64,000 bases of DNA from an uncultured Maribacter sp. (GCA_947498505.1 CANMKG010000006.1:62001-126000), one strand, 5' to 3'. Counted from the first letter of the stretch, positions 26,534 through 36,147 are shown. Made by a program: numbers and translations. Notes: generated by a model not told the origin, from the sequence alone.

Positions 26534-27550
26534 ATGAAAATAATAGTACCAATGGCGGGCAGAGGTTCTCGTCTACGCCCACATTCTTTAACAGTACCAA
26601 AACCATTAATTCCTGTTGCAGGCAAGCCAATTGTACACCGTTTGGTAAGTGACATTGCAAAAGTTCTTAAACAGCCTATTGAGGAAATTGCCTTCGTTTT
26701 AGGAGATCCAGCATGGTTTGGAGATGATGTAATTGCAAGTCTTCAAGAATTAGCAAAAGGTTTAGGAGCAAAAGCTTCAATTTATAGACAAGATCAGCCA
26801 TTAGGTACAGGTCATGCTATCATGTGCGCTGAACCTTCGTTGTCCGGTCCTGCGGTTATAGCTTATGCCGATACACTGATTAGAGCTGAATTTGATTTAG
26901 ATCCAGAAGCTGATAGTGTAATATGGACTAAAAAAGTAGAAAACCCAGAAGCTTACGGAGTTGTTAAGTTAAATAGCAATGATGAAATTGTTGAGTTAGT
27001 TGAAAAGCCAGAAACCTTTGTTAGTGACCAAGCTGTAATTGGTATTTATTACTTTAAAGATGTAGCAGTTTTAAAAGGAAAGTTGCAAGAAATTCTTGAT
27101 GAAAACATCATGAATGGCGGAGAGTATCAAATTAATGATGGTATTAAACGTATGATGCAAGATGGTAAAGTATTTAAAACAGGTACCGTTGATGAATGGA
27201 TGGACTGTGGTAATAAAAATATTACTATTGAAACCAATCAAAGAATGTTAGGTTTTCTTGAAGCGGATGGAGAGCAACTTATCGCAAATTCTGTACAACT
27301 AGAAAATGCAAATATTATAGAACCTTGTTTTATAGGAGAAAATGTAGTTTTAAAAGATACTACCGTTGGCCCTTTTGTTTCAATCGGAGATAATACTGTA
27401 GTTGAAAATTCAACGATAAAAAATAGTTTAATTCAAACTAATGCTAAAATTAGCAATGCAGATTTAGATAATGCTATGATTGGAAATCATGCTAAATTTA
27501 ATGGAGATTTTAAAGCTATAAGTATTGGAGATTATTCTGTTTTGGAATAA
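26534..27550 (+). CDS. Sugar-phosphate nucleotidyltransferase
   Basis: A 338-residue enzyme. The GT-A nucleotidyltransferase domain (residues 1-240) starts with PMAGRGSRLRPHSLTVPKPL, where the Arg and Lys contact the nucleotide; the C-terminal part (about 250-338) is a left-handed beta-helix with hexapeptide-like repeats (IGENVVLKDTTVGPFVSIGD). It resembles glucose-1-phosphate thymidylyl/uridylyltransferases such as RmlA or RfbA-like proteins. The exact sugar is not clear. Context in an envelope operon supports a role in surface glycan precursors. Confidence 0.9.
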   Translation: MKIIVPMAGRGSRLRPHSLTVPKPLIPVAGKPIVHRLVSDIAKVLKQPIEEIAFVLGDPAWFGDDVIASLQELAKGLGAKASIYRQDQPLGTGHAIMCAEPSLSGPAVIAYADTLIRAEFDLDPEADSVIWTKKVENPEAYGVVKLNSNDEIVELVEKPETFVSDQAVIGIYYFKDVAVLKGKLQEILDENIMNGGEYQINDGIKRMMQDGKVFKTGTVDEWMDCGNKNITIETNQRMLGFLEADGEQLIANSVQLENANIIEPCFIGENVVLKDTTVGPFVSIGDNTVVENSTIKNSLIQTNAKISNADLDNAMIGNHAKFNGDFKAISIGDYSVLE

Positions 27551-27571
27551 TAACTTTTAGAGAGATATTAA

Positions 27572-28522
27572 ATGAAAATTGCTGGGCGTTTTTTTTTACT
27601 TTTTATGGGGCTATTTTGGTTCCCAAAACTTTCTTTTGCCCAAGAAACGGACTCCCCTCTTAATATCGAGGAAAGTGCAGAGGTCTTTCTAGAAGCTTAT
27701 TCTGATGAGTTTCAAGAGAAATTTTTTGAAGGCCTTAAACAAAAAGGGATTGAAAATTATGATCGGGCAATAAATCTTTTTTTAGAATGTGAAAAAATAG
27801 AAGCCAACAATACGGCCATTTGGTATGAGTTAGCCAAAAGTTATACCCTAAACAAGCAATATATTTTAGCGCAAGAATATGCCATTAAAACCGTAAATAG
27901 TGCGCCAGAAAATTATTGGTATTTATATACGCTGGTACAAGTTTTGCAAAAACAATCCAGTGATTTTAGTATTGTTAAAAACGAGATCCCTTTTAGCAAT
28001 AATACCCTCCAGTTGAATTTAGCTCGTATATATTTTAATCAGAAAAATTTTGGAGCAGCACTTAGGGTTATCGAAAATGTAAAGAAAACTTCATTTTCAG
28101 AAACATTAACGTCAAAAATTAAGGACTCTATCAAAAAGCAAAAAGCAAAAACTGTAACCACCAGTGCTTCATTTAGCTTTAAACAGGGGACTTCTAATGA
28201 GGCAAGTTCCGTACAAAATTACAAAATGCGCATTCAAGGTCAAATGCGTATAAAAGGGAATGCTTTAGTGTTACAAACAGCAAAAAAGGCACTAGAGGAG
28301 TATCCAACACAGCCTTATTTTTATTACGCGCAGGGATATGCATTAAATCGCACTAAAAAATATCGTGATGCTGTTGAAATTTTAGAGGCGGGGCTTGATT
28401 ATTTATTGGATGATATTTCGCTTGCAAATAAAATTTATAAGGAACTGTCAGATTCCTATAAAGGCGTAAATAACATTTCTAAGTCAAATATGTATCTTCG
28501 TAAGATAAAACCTGGATTTTAA
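27572..28522 (+). CDS. Exported TPR protein
   Basis: A 316-residue protein with a signal peptide (about 1-24, cleavage after FAQ) and TPR repeats in two sections (about 55-130 and 225-300). It precedes the DUF4292 lipoprotein by four bases. Likely a periplasmic scaffold in envelope biogenesis, judged by neighbours; no specific function known. Confidence 0.82.
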   Translation: MKIAGRFFLLFMGLFWFPKLSFAQETDSPLNIEESAEVFLEAYSDEFQEKFFEGLKQKGIENYDRAINLFLECEKIEANNTAIWYELAKSYTLNKQYILAQEYAIKTVNSAPENYWYLYTLVQVLQKQSSDFSIVKNEIPFSNNTLQLNLARIYFNQKNFGAALRVIENVKKTSFSETLTSKIKDSIKKQKAKTVTTSASFSFKQGTSNEASSVQNYKMRIQGQMRIKGNALVLQTAKKALEEYPTQPYFYYAQGYALNRTKKYRDAVEILEAGLDYLLDDISLANKIYKELSDSYKGVNNISKSNMYLRKIKPGF

Positions 28523-28526
28523 GCAT

Positions 28527-29324
28527 ATGACCATAATATGGCGATTAATAAAGAAAAGTATTTGCCTATGTACTTTTCTATTACTGTTAGTATCATGTAA
28601 AAGCAAGTCAGTTATTGCTGATGGAACCGTTAATAAGAATCTTTCTGCAAAGGCCATAATAAAAACACACTATCAAAATCAACTTAACTTTAAAACATTA
28701 AGCGGAAAGGTTAAAATAGATTATTCCGATGGGTATGCTTCTCAAGGAGTTAGTGTAAGTCTTAGGATGGAAAAAGATAAAGCCATTTGGATGAGCGCTC
28801 CATTAGGTATGGTTAAAGCGTACATTACCCCAGAAAGGGTTACTTTTTATAATAAATTACAAAACGAGTATTTTGATGGAGATTTCTCGTATTTGAGTGA
28901 TATGTTAGGTGTTGAGTTAAATTTTGATAAGGTTCAAAACCTGTTACTGGGTCAGGCACTTTTTGATTTACGAAAAGAAAAATATATATCTTCTGTTTCC
29001 AATAAGAAATATCAATTAAAACTAAAAAAAGCACTAGACCTTTTTAAAGTAATGTACCAAATTGAGCCTCAAAATTTTAAAATGGCTACACAACAATTAT
29101 CACAGCCTTCAAAAAATAGATTGCTCCAAATAGATTATAAAAACTATCAAAAAATTAATAAGTGGATAATACCCAATCAGGTACTTATTAAAGCAGAACA
29201 AGCTACCAATAAAAGTACCATTGATTTAGAGTATAGAAATGTTGAGTTTAATAAATCGCTTAACTTTCCTTATAAAATACCAAAAGGTTTTAAAGAAATT
29301 GTTTTAAGAAAAAATGAAATATAG
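28527..29324 (+). CDS. DUF4292 lipoprotein
   Basis: A 265-residue lipoprotein with lipobox LVSC (Cys at about residue 24) and a DUF4292 domain, seen in FKTLSGKVKIDYSDGYASQG and MSAPLGMVKAYITPERVTFY. The fold is predicted to be LolA/LolB-like in this family, and Bacteroidota lack a canonical LolB, so a role in lipoprotein or lipid handling is possible. It overlaps the following EnvC-like gene by 11 bases. Confidence 0.85.
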   Translation: MTIIWRLIKKSICLCTFLLLLVSCKSKSVIADGTVNKNLSAKAIIKTHYQNQLNFKTLSGKVKIDYSDGYASQGVSVSLRMEKDKAIWMSAPLGMVKAYITPERVTFYNKLQNEYFDGDFSYLSDMLGVELNFDKVQNLLLGQALFDLRKEKYISSVSNKKYQLKLKKALDLFKVMYQIEPQNFKMATQQLSQPSKNRLLQIDYKNYQKINKWIIPNQVLIKAEQATNKSTIDLEYRNVEFNKSLNFPYKIPKGFKEIVLRKNEI

Positions 29325-30546
29325 CAAGCTATATCGTGTTTTTTTGATTGTTTGCTTAGTTAGTGCGAGTTCGCATTTAAGCTTTGGGCAAACTAATGAA
29401 CAAAAATCTTTAGAAGTAAAGCGCGAAAAGCTTCAAAAGGAAATCAGAGAAATTAACAGATTACTTTTTGCCAAAAAAAAGGAGAAAGGTAATGTGTTAG
29501 ATCAAATGGAGGCGCTGGATAAAAAAATTAGTGTACGTCAGCAACTTATTAGGGTTACCAACCAACAATCCAACTTATTAAGTAGAAAAATTAGTGCAAA
29601 CATCAGAAGTATAAGTAAACTTAAAGCTGATTTAAAAACGGTTAAAGAAGAATATGCGGCTATGATTCAGAAATCGTATGAAAACAAATCTCAGCAAAGT
29701 AGAGTGTTATTTGTACTGTCCTCTGAGAGCTTTTTTCAAGCCTTTAAACGCCTTCAATACATAAAGCAATATACAGAATACAGAAAGAAGCAAGGAGAGG
29801 AGATAGTGGCTAAAACAGACGAATTAGCACGATTAAATAAAGACCTTAATGAAGAGCGTAAAGTAAAACAGGTTTTACTTGCTCAAAATCGAAAAGCCAA
29901 AAATCAATTATTTTCCGAAATTCAAGCGCAAAAGGAGTTGTTGAGTAATATTCGAAAGAACGAGAAAAAGTATACCGCAACTATTGATAAGAAAAAGAAA
30001 GAAGCTAAAAGGATTGACCGTCAAATAGAAAAGTTAATCAGAAATGCAATTGCGGCTTCGAATAAAAAGGCAGGAAAGAAGACGACAAGTTCAAGTAAAT
30101 TTGTGTTAACACCAGAAGCAACTCGCGTAGCAAACAGTTTTTCTGCAAACAAGGGGAAACTTATTTGGCCAGTAGAAAAGGGAATAAAAAGTCAAGGTTT
30201 TGGAGTGTACAAAGATGCTGTTTATCCGGGTATTAAACATCAGAGTAATGGCGTAATAATTACAACTAATCAAGGCTCAAATGCAAGGGCTATTTTTGAA
30301 GGAGAGGTGATAGCAATTTTAGCGGTACCTGGTGGAAACAAAGGTATTCAGGTAAAGCATGGTAATTATATTAGTACGTACTATAACTTATCTGAATTAT
30401 ACGTTAAAAAGGGAGATAAGGTAACTGCTAAACAGTCGTTAGGTAAGATATATACCAATCGGAATAATGGCCAAACTCGCCTTAAATTTTATCTATATAA
30501 AGATACAAGTAGGTTAAATCCAGAGGACTGGGTTTATCAGTTATAA
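29314..30546 (+). CDS. EnvC-like murein hydrolase activator (degenerate M23/LytM domain)
   Basis: A 410-residue exported protein: signal peptide (about 1-25), long coiled coil (about 28-255) and a C-terminal LytM/M23 domain (about 285-410). The metal ligands of active M23 peptidases appear lost: the usual HxxxD is HQSNG and the usual HxH before the last strand reads LKFYLY, while VKHGNYISTYYNL keeps only one His. This is the EnvC pattern, in which the domain activates an amidase instead of cutting peptidoglycan. The coiled coil would bind an FtsEX-type partner. It ends the envelope operon. Confidence 0.88.
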   Translation: MKYSKLYRVFLIVCLVSASSHLSFGQTNEQKSLEVKREKLQKEIREINRLLFAKKKEKGNVLDQMEALDKKISVRQQLIRVTNQQSNLLSRKISANIRSISKLKADLKTVKEEYAAMIQKSYENKSQQSRVLFVLSSESFFQAFKRLQYIKQYTEYRKKQGEEIVAKTDELARLNKDLNEERKVKQVLLAQNRKAKNQLFSEIQAQKELLSNIRKNEKKYTATIDKKKKEAKRIDRQIEKLIRNAIAASNKKAGKKTTSSSKFVLTPEATRVANSFSANKGKLIWPVEKGIKSQGFGVYKDAVYPGIKHQSNGVIITTNQGSNARAIFEGEVIAILAVPGGNKGIQVKHGNYISTYYNLSELYVKKGDKVTAKQSLGKIYTNRNNGQTRLKFYLYKDTSRLNPEDWVYQL

Positions 30547-30613
30547 CATTTTCTCTATTGTACTTGTAAAAAAACTGTAGTCCTACGACTAACCAATATT
30601 AAATCGTTTTTTT

Positions 30614-31852
30614 ATGAAAAGTTCTAGATTGCATATAACTAATACTAAAGGCGTTAAACTACACGCGTATTTAGAACTTCCAGCAAATCAAAGACCTAAT
30701 TATTATGCCATATTTGCACACTGTTTTTCCTGTTCTAGCACGTTAAGTGCCGTGAAAAATATAAGTAGGTCTTTAACTAATCATGGTTTTGGAGTAGTGC
30801 GGTTTGATTTTACTGGTTTAGGAAGAAGTGAAGGAGAATTTGCGGACAGTCATTTTTCTGCCAATGTGGAAGATGTAATCGCAGTTAATAACTTTATTAC
30901 CTCCGAATATGAAGCTCCAAGTTTACTAGTTGGTCATTCACTAGGCGGAGCGGCAGCCATTGTTGCTGCTTCTAGGTTGGATAATATTAAAGCTGTGGCA
31001 ACTATTGGAGCCCCTGCAACTGTTAATCATGTTACGCACTTATTTTCTCATGCCATAGATGAAATTAAAGATAAAGGAGAGGTTAGTGTAAATATAGGAG
31101 GTAGATCTTTTAAGATTAACAAAGAGTTTGTAAGTGATTTTGAAAAGACGGACTTGCCAGAAATCACTAAAAATTTGCGAAAACCAATTCTAATAATGCA
31201 TGCTCCGTTTGATATTGTTGTAGGTATAGAAAATGCGCAAAAATTATATCATAACGCCCATCATCCTAAAAGTTTTGTAAGTCTAGATGATGCAGACCAT
31301 TTACTTTCTAAATCTAAAGACAGTAAATATGCAGGAAACATTATTGGCGCTTGGGTGGGGCGCTATTTTGAACCTATTGAAAATACGATGCTTTCTACAG
31401 GGGGAGAGCAGCTTGTTGCACGTTTAAGTTTATTGGAAGATAACTTTACCACAAGCATGCAAACTAAAAACCATGCATTTATAGCGGATGAACCTGTAAG
31501 TTTTGGAGGTGATGATTTTGGACCGTCACCTTACGATTTTTTAAGCGCTTCTTTAGCTTCTTGTACGGTTATGACCTTAAAATTATACGCAGAACGTAAA
31601 AAATGGGATTTACAAGAAGTGTTTGTATACATTACATATGCTAAAAAGCATAGTGATGATTTAGGTCTAGATTTAGATAAGTCAATACGTTTAGATGTAT
31701 TAGATAAAAAGTTAAAGTTTGTTGGAAATTTAGATGATACTCAGATAAATAGGCTTAAAGAAATAGCAAGTAAATGCCCTGTTCATAAAACCTTGTTGAG
31801 TGATATTAAAATTAATACTGAGGTTATTGGTGACAAACAAACTACACATTAA
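30614..31852 (+). CDS. Bifunctional alpha/beta hydrolase - OsmC fusion
   Basis: A 412-residue two-domain protein. Residues about 1-255 are an alpha/beta hydrolase with GHSLGG (Ser near 116) and a terminal His in DDADHLLS. Residues about 275-405 are an OsmC/Ohr domain with the paired cysteines in [19 protein letters not shown] and [10 protein letters not shown], expected to reduce organic hydroperoxides. The fusion is known in many bacteria; linked hydrolysis and peroxide reduction of the same esters is a reasonable but unproven idea. Confidence 0.92.
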   Translation: MKSSRLHITNTKGVKLHAYLELPANQRPNYYAIFAHCFSCSSTLSAVKNISRSLTNHGFGVVRFDFTGLGRSEGEFADSHFSANVEDVIAVNNFITSEYEAPSLLVGHSLGGAAAIVAASRLDNIKAVATIGAPATVNHVTHLFSHAIDEIKDKGEVSVNIGGRSFKINKEFVSDFEKTDLPEITKNLRKPILIMHAPFDIVVGIENAQKLYHNAHHPKSFVSLDDADHLLSKSKDSKYAGNIIGAWVGRYFEPIENTMLSTGGEQLVARLSLLEDNFTTSMQTKNHAFIADEPVSFGGDDFGPSPYDFLSASLASCTVMTLKLYAERKKWDLQEVFVYITYAKKHSDDLGLDLDKSIRLDVLDKKLKFVGNLDDTQINRLKEIASKCPVHKTLLSDIKINTEVIGDKQTTH

Positions 31853-31859
31853 AAAACGT

Positions 31860-31948
31860 CATTTCGAGTGTTTTATCGTAATAAAATAAAGACGAAATGT
31901 ATTGAGAAAAGTTTTTAATTCTATAACCCTATTTTCTTGATACATTTT
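31860..31948. repeat. REP-like palindromic element
   Basis: CATTTCG (31860-31866) pairs with CGAAATG (31893-31899), enclosing a second stem TTTTAT/ATAAAA (31871-31876 and 31881-31886). Downstream, GAAATGTATTGAGAAAAG is matched in inverted orientation by CTTGATACATTTTTC near 31936-31950. The words resemble interspersed intergenic palindromes I associate with Flavobacteriaceae genomes. No other copy was seen in this window. Confidence 0.5.
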
Positions 31949-31997
31949 TCCTAAAGTTACAAATTTCGCAAAGCTTCACTTCGCAGAGTAGTTACTA

Positions 31998-32555
31998 CTA
32001 CCAGTTAGCTGTATATTTTTTATTTTTTTTTGGCAACTGTTTTTTAATATAAATGGCGGTAAAATTTTCATCTTCTCTCTTAACAAAAAGAGAATCACCA
32101 TTAACACCTATAGTGGCACTGTATATACCCCTTTTAAGGTTTTCACTTACTATTGTAAAAATTGCAAGCTTGTTTTCACCCCCATTACTATAGCACACCC
32201 CTCTATTTCCACTATTTTCAGGGTTTAATTGTGGTATCTTATCAGATAATACGTCACTCTTTTTTAAAAAAAATAGATTCACGCATCCATTCTCATAAAA
32301 TTTTAAAACATTCAAGTATGCCCGATCTTTGTTATCAAAATTGCTTTTTAATACTTCATAATGATCTCTATAGTAACCTCCCACGTAAATCGAATTATAA
32401 TCTACTCCCTCAATAAGTTTAACAGTAGCATTTTTTCGATAGTTTTTGTTAAAAAAATTATCGTCTAGAGGTATTTTGGTACTTCCATCTAATAACACTT
32501 TAGTTTCCATTGATCCGCATGACACAAACAACAACAAAAAAAGAAACCTTACCAT
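31998..32555 (-). CDS. Hypothetical lipoprotein, tandem copy 2
   Basis: A 185-residue lipoprotein: MVRFLFLLLFVSCGSMETK gives a very short signal with lipobox FVSC, Cys at residue 13. The rest has blocks shared with its tandem neighbour: GVDYNSIYVGGYYRDH, RFYENGCVN-like (KFYENGCVNLFF), NGGRGVCY-like (NSGNRGVCY) and a C-terminal KKYTANW. No family is recognised. The lineage-specific pair probably sits in the outer or inner membrane facing the periplasm. Confidence 0.72.
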   Translation of the reverse strand: MVRFLFLLLFVSCGSMETKVLLDGSTKIPLDDNFFNKNYRKNATVKLIEGVDYNSIYVGGYYRDHYEVLKSNFDNKDRAYLNVLKFYENGCVNLFFLKKSDVLSDKIPQLNPENSGNRGVCYSNGGENKLAIFTIVSENLKRGIYSATIGVNGDSLFVKREDENFTAIYIKKQLPKKNKKYTANW

Positions 32556-32620
32556 AATGTAAATTTATTTTTAGTTTGATACTGAAAATAGGGTTCTATT
32601 ACCTCTAAATAGGGTTAGAG
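32551..32620. repeat. 70-base direct repeat, copy 1 (upstream region of lipoprotein copy 2)
   Basis: Identical to 33171-33240 apart from one base (32606 T, 33226 A). It covers the first codon and the upstream region of both lipoprotein genes, offset 620 bases. It contains two AACCCTATTT words in minus orientation, possibly part of the promoter. Confidence 0.85.
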
Positions 32621-32632
32621 GAGTGGTTACTA

Positions 32633-33175
32633 CTACCAATTAGCAGTATATTCTTGATTTTTTTTAGACAATGGTTTTTTTATTAAAACGCGATTATAAT
32701 TTGAACCTTTTTTTAGTAGAAATAGAGTATCTCCTTTAAGCTTGATTTCAGGGTTATAAATACCTATCTTATAGTATTCCCCGGTGATGGTTACCATAGC
32801 CATCATATATCTATTGTCTAGAAAATAACAGATGCCTCTACCTCCTGTTATATCAGGATTTAAATCTATCTGATCAGATTCCAGACCTTTATAAATGTCA
32901 AATTGATTTACACAGCCATTTTCGTAAAATCGAATTCCCGTTTCAACAAAATAATCTTTTATACTTATCATTTTACCCTTATGATTAATATAATATTCTT
33001 CCATATAAATAGCATTATAATCTATACCAGCAATATTCTTAATTTTATATTTTTCTCGATAATTCGTATCAAAAAAGTCTTTTTCAGCAGGAACATCTGT
33101 TACTCCATCTTTTAACTCTATGGTTTTTAAAGATCCGCATGACAAAAACAGCAGTAAAAAAAGTAATCTTACCAT
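32633..33175 (-). CDS. Hypothetical lipoprotein, tandem copy 1
   Basis: A 180-residue lipoprotein with signal MVRLLFLLLFLSCGS (lipobox FLSC, Cys13). It is a tandem paralogue of the gene at 31998: shared segments are GIDYNAIYMEEYYINH, RFYENGCVNQFD, TGGRGICY and the C-terminal KKNQEYTANW. The protein sequences have diverged clearly while the upstream 70 bases remain nearly identical. Function unknown. Confidence 0.72.
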   Translation of the reverse strand: MVRLLFLLLFLSCGSLKTIELKDGVTDVPAEKDFFDTNYREKYKIKNIAGIDYNAIYMEEYYINHKGKMISIKDYFVETGIRFYENGCVNQFDIYKGLESDQIDLNPDITGGRGICYFLDNRYMMAMVTITGEYYKIGIYNPEIKLKGDTLFLLKKGSNYNRVLIKKPLSKKNQEYTANW

Positions 33176-33240
33176 AATGTAAATTTATTTTTAGTTTGAT
33201 ACTGAAAATAGGGTTCTATTACCTCAAAATAGGGTTAGAG
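33171..33240. repeat. 70-base direct repeat, copy 2 (upstream region of lipoprotein copy 1)
   Basis: Second copy of the repeat at 32551-32620, 69 of 70 bases identical, including the ATG and upstream region. Marks the unit of a tandem gene duplication of about 620 bases. Confidence 0.85.
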
Positions 33241-33273
33241 CATATATTTACGTTTCAATAACATGAATAAACC

Positions 33274-33789
33274 CTATTCCCCCATAAAAAGTGCACGTAG
33301 TTCGGTAGCCTCTTTGGGTTTAAGTTTTCCTGCTAACACAAGACTTAATTGTTTTCTTCTTAAAGCGGCCTCAAATCGTTGACTTTCAAGTTTTGTTTCT
33401 GGCACTAACTCTGGCACTTTAGTTGGTTTTCCAGTATCATCAACAGCTACAAAAGTGTAAATAGCTTCGTTCGCTTTTGTACGTTCACCACTGAAACGAT
33501 CTTCCATCCAAACATCTAAATAAACTTCCATTGAAGTATTAAATGCTCTGGAAACTACAGCTTCAACAGTAACTACACTACCAACAGGAACAGCTTGATT
33601 AAATGCAACGTGATTAACAGATGCGGTAACCGTAATTCTTCTGCTATGTCTACGAGCGGCAATACTGGCAGCACGATCCATACGAGCTAAAAGCTCGCCA
33701 CCAAATAAATTATTTAATGGATTAGTTTCACTAGGTAAAACCATATCTGTCATTACGGTACGAGAATCACTGGGAGTTTTGCTAGACAT
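33274..33789 (-). CDS. Acyl-CoA thioesterase (hotdog fold, YciA type)
   Basis: A 171-residue single hotdog-domain thioesterase. The motif NPLNNLFGGELLARMDRAASIAARRH contains the helix with the catalytic Asp (about residue 38), and SVNHVAFNQAVPVGSVV forms the central strand. The C-terminal 30 residues are an Arg-Leu-rich tail. It should hydrolyse acyl-CoA to the free acid and CoA in the cytosol. Monocistronic. Confidence 0.9.
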   Translation of the reverse strand: MSSKTPSDSRTVMTDMVLPSETNPLNNLFGGELLARMDRAASIAARRHSRRITVTASVNHVAFNQAVPVGSVVTVEAVVSRAFNTSMEVYLDVWMEDRFSGERTKANEAIYTFVAVDDTGKPTKVPELVPETKLESQRFEAALRRKQLSLVLAGKLKPKEATELRALFMGE

Positions 33790-33844
33790 ACTTTTTCTTT
33801 CTGCAAAGATACGTTCAATTTAAAAGAAAATAGAGTGAGTAGTC

Positions 33845-34804
33845 TTATTTTAAAGAAAGTAACCAAGCATCTTTAGATTGTACTCGTTTAATTTTTCTTA
33901 GGGCAGATAAGGCTTGGTCAACATCTTCATAGCGATCGTAGGTTACCATGTGTAAACCATGCTTATTAGTTCCAATATAATCAGCATGATAACCAAGACG
34001 CTTAAGTTGCCTAATTTTGCGGTCTGCATTTTTTTTGAACCTAAAAGCACCAGCAACAATGTGGTGAAGTGATTGATTTTCTTTTTTGTTTGCCTTCGTA
34101 ATTACATCTAAATTAATAGTTGGTAATTCCATGGGAACAGCATCAAAAAAGGTCGCTTTTTGAATATATTTAGAAACCTCTTCTTGTGCTTCTTGTTGCA
34201 CAAGTTGATTTTTCTCTTTGTTATTTTCGTAAAATTTGAATCCTGTAAGTCCTGTCGATAGTGCTAATAATGCTATAGCGGCATACTTATAGTAAAATCT
34301 GAAAGACGATTCTTTTCTCTTTTCAGGAGTTATGATAAAAGGAATTCTTTCTTCAAGTACTTCAACTTCCTCTTTTAAGACTTCTCTAGTAACAGGGGTT
34401 GATGAAAAAGTTGTAAGCCCAAAAGATGAGGTCAAATAATTTTCATTATCAAATGGTTCAAACTGAATTTTTTCTTCAACACTTAAGCTTAAAACACCAA
34501 TGTCTTCTAGATTTAACTTCTCTCCTTTGAGTAAATTATCCTTCCATGTTTTGGCAACATTTTCGACCTCAATTAACGTTTTTTCGTAGGGAACTTTTTT
34601 AAGCTCAGCGATATACGAAATTAACAATCCGTCATTAGAAGATAATTGCTCGTTAAATGAAATTAATTTAGATGGGGCATAAAAGGTATTGCTATCTTCT
34701 TGAAGTCTAGCAGATTGCTTTTGAGCCAAAAAAGCACCAAAGCCTGGTATAACTACACAATTATACCTGTATAATAAATCTTTTATATAGTGTTCTAAAA
34801 CCAT
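33845..34804 (-). CDS. HU-CCDC81 / SPOR domain membrane protein
   Basis: A 319-residue protein with an N-terminal HU-like (HU-CCDC81) region (about 1-130, with LEHYIKDLLYRYNCVVIPGFGAFL), one transmembrane helix near 170-190 (YAAIALLALSTGLTGF) and a C-terminal SPOR domain (about 240-319, HHIVAGAFRFKKNADRKI), which binds denuded peptidoglycan. The ATG at 34804 is chosen over an upstream TTG at 34813. The N-terminal part would face the cytoplasm. Such proteins probably act in cell division or envelope-DNA linkage; function not established. Confidence 0.88.
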   Translation of the reverse strand: MVLEHYIKDLLYRYNCVVIPGFGAFLAQKQSARLQEDSNTFYAPSKLISFNEQLSSNDGLLISYIAELKKVPYEKTLIEVENVAKTWKDNLLKGEKLNLEDIGVLSLSVEEKIQFEPFDNENYLTSSFGLTTFSSTPVTREVLKEEVEVLEERIPFIITPEKRKESSFRFYYKYAAIALLALSTGLTGFKFYENNKEKNQLVQQEAQEEVSKYIQKATFFDAVPMELPTINLDVITKANKKENQSLHHIVAGAFRFKKNADRKIRQLKRLGYHADYIGTNKHGLHMVTYDRYEDVDQALSALRKIKRVQSKDAWLLSLK

Positions 34805-34910
34805 AGTACACAAAGATTGTAAAAAAAGAGGGCTCTAAAAACTCTTCAGGTAACTTTTTATTAACATTATATTTTTACTAATTTGTGAATAAATACTAAC
34901 TAAATTATAA

Positions 34911-36014
34911 ATGACTACAAGTGAATTAATTGCAACATTACGTTTGCAACATATTCCAAATATTGGAGATGTTACAGCTAAAAAATTAATTTCACATTGC
35001 GGAAGCCCATCAGCCGTTTTTGAAGATAAAATACAACACCTTTTAAAAATAGATGGTATTGGAACCCATACTTTAAAAGGAATTTATGATGGTGAGCATA
35101 TTGAAGCCGCTCAAAAGGAACATGAGTATATTACAACAAATGATGTTTCTTATACTTATTTTTTGGATGATGATTATCCAAATTTGCTAAAACATTGTAT
35201 AGATGGCCCTATCTTGATTTTTAAAAAAGGAAATATAAACCTTGAAAATCAAAGGATAATTAGTGTGGTTGGTACACGAAATATAACCAGCTATGGAACT
35301 GATTTTTGTGAACAATTTATTGCAGATATTGCTCCATTAAACCCAATTATCGTTAGTGGTTTTGCTTATGGGGTGGACATTTGTATTCAACGTGCAGCAA
35401 TTAAATATAACTTGCAGACTATTGGTTGTTTAGCACATGGATTAAATCAAATTTACCCTAAAACACATGCTAAATATGTTAAGGATGTGGAGAAAAATGG
35501 GGGTTTTATAACAGATTTCTGGAGTAATAGTAATCCAGACCGAAATAATTTTTTAAAACGAAATAGAATTATTGCAGGGATGTCTGAGGCTACCGTAGTT
35601 ATAGAGTCAGCAGAAAAGGGAGGTAGTTTGGTTACTGCCGATATTGCGCATAGCTATAACAGAGATATTTTTGCAGTCCCTGGAAGAGCAAGAGATAAGT
35701 ACAGCCTCGGATGCAATAACTTAATAAAACAACAAAAAGCACAAATGCTTACTTCTGCAGCGGATTTAATCTATACACTAGGTTGGAATATTGAAGAAAA
35801 GCATTCAAAAAACGTACAAGCAGAGTTATTTGTGAATTTAACTGATGAAGAACAATTAATATATAGTCTATTACAAAGTAATGGAAAGCAATTATTAGAT
35901 AGTATTGCATTAACATGTAAACTACCAATATTTAAAACTTCGTCAACGCTTTTAAATATGGAAATGAAAGGTGTTGTTAGACCATTACCTGGAAAATTAT
36001 TTGAAGCTATTTAA
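34911..36014 (+). CDS. dprA: DNA-processing protein DprA
   Basis: A 367-residue protein with an N-terminal helix-hairpin-helix/SAM-like region (about 1-70), the Rossmann-type DprA core (about 80-290, with VVGTRNITSYG, SGFAYGVDI, GGSLVTADIA and AVPGRA) and a C-terminal winged-helix domain (about 305-367). It loads RecA onto incoming single-stranded DNA during natural transformation. recA lies 4.6 kb away. No other competence genes are in the window. Confidence 0.94.
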   Translation: MTTSELIATLRLQHIPNIGDVTAKKLISHCGSPSAVFEDKIQHLLKIDGIGTHTLKGIYDGEHIEAAQKEHEYITTNDVSYTYFLDDDYPNLLKHCIDGPILIFKKGNINLENQRIISVVGTRNITSYGTDFCEQFIADIAPLNPIIVSGFAYGVDICIQRAAIKYNLQTIGCLAHGLNQIYPKTHAKYVKDVEKNGGFITDFWSNSNPDRNNFLKRNRIIAGMSEATVVIESAEKGGSLVTADIAHSYNRDIFAVPGRARDKYSLGCNNLIKQQKAQMLTSAADLIYTLGWNIEEKHSKNVQAELFVNLTDEEQLIYSLLQSNGKQLLDSIALTCKLPIFKTSSTLLNMEMKGVVRPLPGKLFEAI

Positions 36015-36021
36015 AAATTAT

Positions 36022-36039
36022 ACAAACTAATTGGTTTGT
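36022..36039. promoter_or_regulatory. TetR-type operator candidate, copy D
   Basis: ACAAACTAATTGGTTTGT: half sites ACAAACTA and, on the other strand, ACAAACCA; 7 of 8 positions are symmetrical, the best dyad of the set. It lies 7 bases after the dprA stop. Confidence 0.5.
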
Positions 36040-36147
36040 TCGTAATATTATAGCGTTATAAATAATTATTAATAGTGCATTTCGTCGATAATTTATAGAG
36101 CAAAATCTACACTGAAAGCGTTTATACTTAAAAATGTACTTTTAGCT

